Part shown: positions 5,919 to 6,747 of the stretch, piece by piece
Layout: every line of letters begins with the position of its first letter
Position numbering within the stretch: the first letter of the stretch is position 1
DNA from: JANRKG01 sp033763635
GTDB lineage: Bacteria; Cyanobacteriota; Cyanobacteriia; GCF-001939115
DNA: 6,747 bases
Direction: 5' to 3'
Assembly: GCA_033763635.1 (NCBI GenBank)
Contig: JANRKG010000436.1
Location: 1-6,747, forward strand
Made by a program: the position numbers and the translations under genes
Notes under the pieces: model-generated
What the model saw: the letters and a program-made list of their open reading frames with translations, nothing else
Databases searched by the model: none
What the model was told of the DNA's origin: nothing

Positions 5919-6344
5919 ATGAATAAAATGCTTGCTCAACTGAGCCGTTTCGTGATCGTGCTGTTTGTACCTGTGTGGGTTTGGTTTGCCACCATCCTCT
6001 ATCCCGGTGATTTTGTTGCCCATGCCGCTCCCCTCACCCCTGACCTTATCCAATATCAGGCAGATCAGTATGAGGCGCACCAGAACGATCGTCCCATTTC
6101 CATCGGAACCCCTAAAACAACGACGGGGGCTGAATCTGCGGCAGATGATTTAATTCCCACTTCTTCCCAATCCTACAAAGGTCAGAAAACGAATAGCCAG
6201 CACGAAGTTGATAACGTGGTCAAATCGGCCCAGGAAAAGCTAGGGAATTTTGGGGAAACCGTTGTTGAGAAACTCAATTTGAAGGAACCCTTACCAGATA
6301 GTACCAAAGGGTTTATCGAGCAGGTAAAAGACACGTTGGATTAG
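5919..6344 (+). CDS. Small exported protein of unknown function
   Basis: The family is not recognised. From ATG 5919 the protein has 141 residues. It begins with a Sec-type signal peptide: MNKMLAQLSR, a hydrophobic core (about 11-28), and a likely cleavage site after AHA (34-36), giving a mature protein of roughly 105 residues in the periplasm or thylakoid lumen. The mature part is polar and probably disordered in its first half (TPKTTTGAESAADD, SSQSYKGQKTNSQ). It ends in an amphipathic, charged helix region (about 97-140: EVDNVVKSAQEKLG, GFIEQVKDTL). That pattern recalls small stress-related or LEA/CsbD-like cyanobacterial proteins, but this is only resemblance. GTG 5910 and ATG 5928 are alternative starts; no clear Shine-Dalgarno is present. 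It sits 141 bp behind the second kinase in the same direction and could be a separate unit. No lipobox Cys is seen; the whole protein lacks cysteine. Confidence 0.82.
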   Translation: MNKMLAQLSRFVIVLFVPVWVWFATILYPGDFVAHAAPLTPDLIQYQADQYEAHQNDRPISIGTPKTTTGAESAADDLIPTSSQSYKGQKTNSQHEVDNVVKSAQEKLGNFGETVVEKLNLKEPLPDSTKGFIEQVKDTLD

Positions 6345-6371
6345 GATGGACGAGCAAATCCATCTCTAACC
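6338..6371 (+). terminator. Bulged hairpin spanning the stop codon of the small exported protein
   Basis: GG-TTAG-GATGG (6338-6339, 6341-6349) pairs with CCATC-CTAA-CC (6360-6364, 6366-6371), eleven base pairs with single-base bulges at 6340 and 6365 and a 10-nt loop. The TAG stop (6342-6344) lies in the left arm. No T-run follows, so it is a poor intrinsic terminator and may instead protect the mRNA 3' end or be a chance fold. Confidence 0.3.
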
Positions 6372-6390
6372 TTCGTTAAAACTTAATACC

Positions 6391-6421
6391 AAAACAAAGG
6401 GCATTGCCATTGCAATGCCCT
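6391..6421 (-). terminator. Intrinsic terminator of the phosphoketolase gene
   Basis: AGGGCATTGC (6398-6407) and GCAATGCCCT (6412-6421) form a perfect 10-bp stem with a 4-nt loop. On the minus strand it is followed by TTGTTTTGG, a T-rich tract; on the plus strand the stem is followed by TAAAAAC. It therefore best fits the minus-strand phosphoketolase, whose stop codon is 57 bases upstream. It may also slow transcription arriving from the plus-strand gene, which lacks a terminator of its own. Confidence 0.8.
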
Positions 6422-6477
6422 AAAAACTATCCAATTAGTTGTGTTTCAGAGCCTCGTAAAAAACTCTGAATTCTTTC

Positions 6478-6747
6478 CTAATAGGGCCACTTCCAGGCCA
6501 CGACATCGGGACGATCGATCCCATGTTCGTAGGCATAGTGACGACAATCGATCTGCTCATTCTTGAGCATCTCTTTCACATGGGCACCTGCGACTTTTAA
6601 CTTAGGAATGCGATCGATCACATCAATGGCCAGACTGAAACGGTCAATCTGGTTTTGAATCGCCAGATCAAGCGGTGTATTGATGTTGCCCTTTTCCTTG
6701 TAACCACGCACATGCAGGTTTTTGTGGTTGGTGCGACGGTAGGTGAG
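6478..6747 (-). CDS. xfp: Phosphoketolase, C-terminal end (cut by window edge)
   Basis: This is the last 89 residues of a thiamine-diphosphate-dependent phosphoketolase, which cleaves xylulose 5-phosphate (and often fructose 6-phosphate) with phosphate to give acetyl phosphate and glyceraldehyde 3-phosphate (or erythrose 4-phosphate). It acts in the cytoplasm. The reading frame is open to the window edge and begins LTYRRTNHKNLHVRGYKEKG, followed by NTPLDLAIQNQIDRFSLAID and VIDRIPKL, the conserved C-terminal XFP signature, and ends in WKWPY. The ThDP- and substrate-binding residues lie outside the window. A GTG at 6711 is an internal valine in this signature, not a start. The gene converges on the small exported protein and is followed by a good terminator. 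Cyanobacteria may carry several phosphoketolases, so the symbol is a family label. Confidence 0.92.
   Translation of the reverse strand, partial: LTYRRTNHKNLHVRGYKEKGNINTPLDLAIQNQIDRFSLAIDVIDRIPKLKVAGAHVKEMLKNEQIDCRHYAYEHGIDRPDVVAWKWPY

Noticed and set aside
5805..6080. Minus-strand open frame of 91 codons
   Set aside because: It is antisense to the small exported protein, whose signal peptide is convincing; the minus-strand translation has no such feature.
6445..6470. TTCAGAG/CTCTGAA inverted repeat beside the phosphoketolase stop
   Set aside because: Seven pairs with a 12-nt loop and no T-run on the minus strand; the stronger hairpin at 6398-6421 explains termination.

Overview
The window looks like chromosomal DNA from a cyanobacterium, probably filamentous. 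The signs are three HIP1 octamers (GCGATCGC at 341-348, 428-435 and 4283-4290), many further CGATCG sites, kinases of a typically cyanobacterial type, a bilin-binding-type GAF domain and a short heptanucleotide tandem repeat. I cannot name the species.

Layout: (1) 1-492, minus strand: the N-terminal part of an EamA/DMT-family membrane transporter, cut by the window edge. (2) 493-948: a gene-free stretch with two 11-bp direct repeats spaced 21 bp apart, a 20-bp near-palindrome, and the terminator and heptamer repeat at the end of the next gene. (3) 949-2544, minus strand: a soluble GAF-histidine kinase whose GAF domain has both cysteine signatures of a DXCF-type cyanobacteriochrome. (4) 2545-2989: a divergent intergenic region with an AT-rich stretch and a paired REP-like palindromic element. 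(5) 2990-4342 and 4362-5777, plus strand: two tandem, paralogous membrane-anchored Ser/Thr protein kinases, 19 bp apart, with similar kinase domains and unrelated C-terminal halves. (6) 5919-6344, plus strand: a small exported protein of unknown function. (7) 6478-6747, minus strand: the C-terminal end of a phosphoketolase, followed by a hairpin terminator.

The middle of the window is a signalling locus. A putative light-sensing two-component kinase with no response regulator beside it stands divergently from a two-gene Ser/Thr kinase operon. The flanking genes (transporter and phosphoketolase) look like ordinary housekeeping or metabolic genes with no evident functional link. No mobile element, CRISPR array, tRNA or rRNA was recognised. 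Nothing here is clearly a new system. The most interesting leads are the dual-cysteine GAF photoreceptor candidate, the tail divergence of the tandem kinases, and the covarying REP-like pair.
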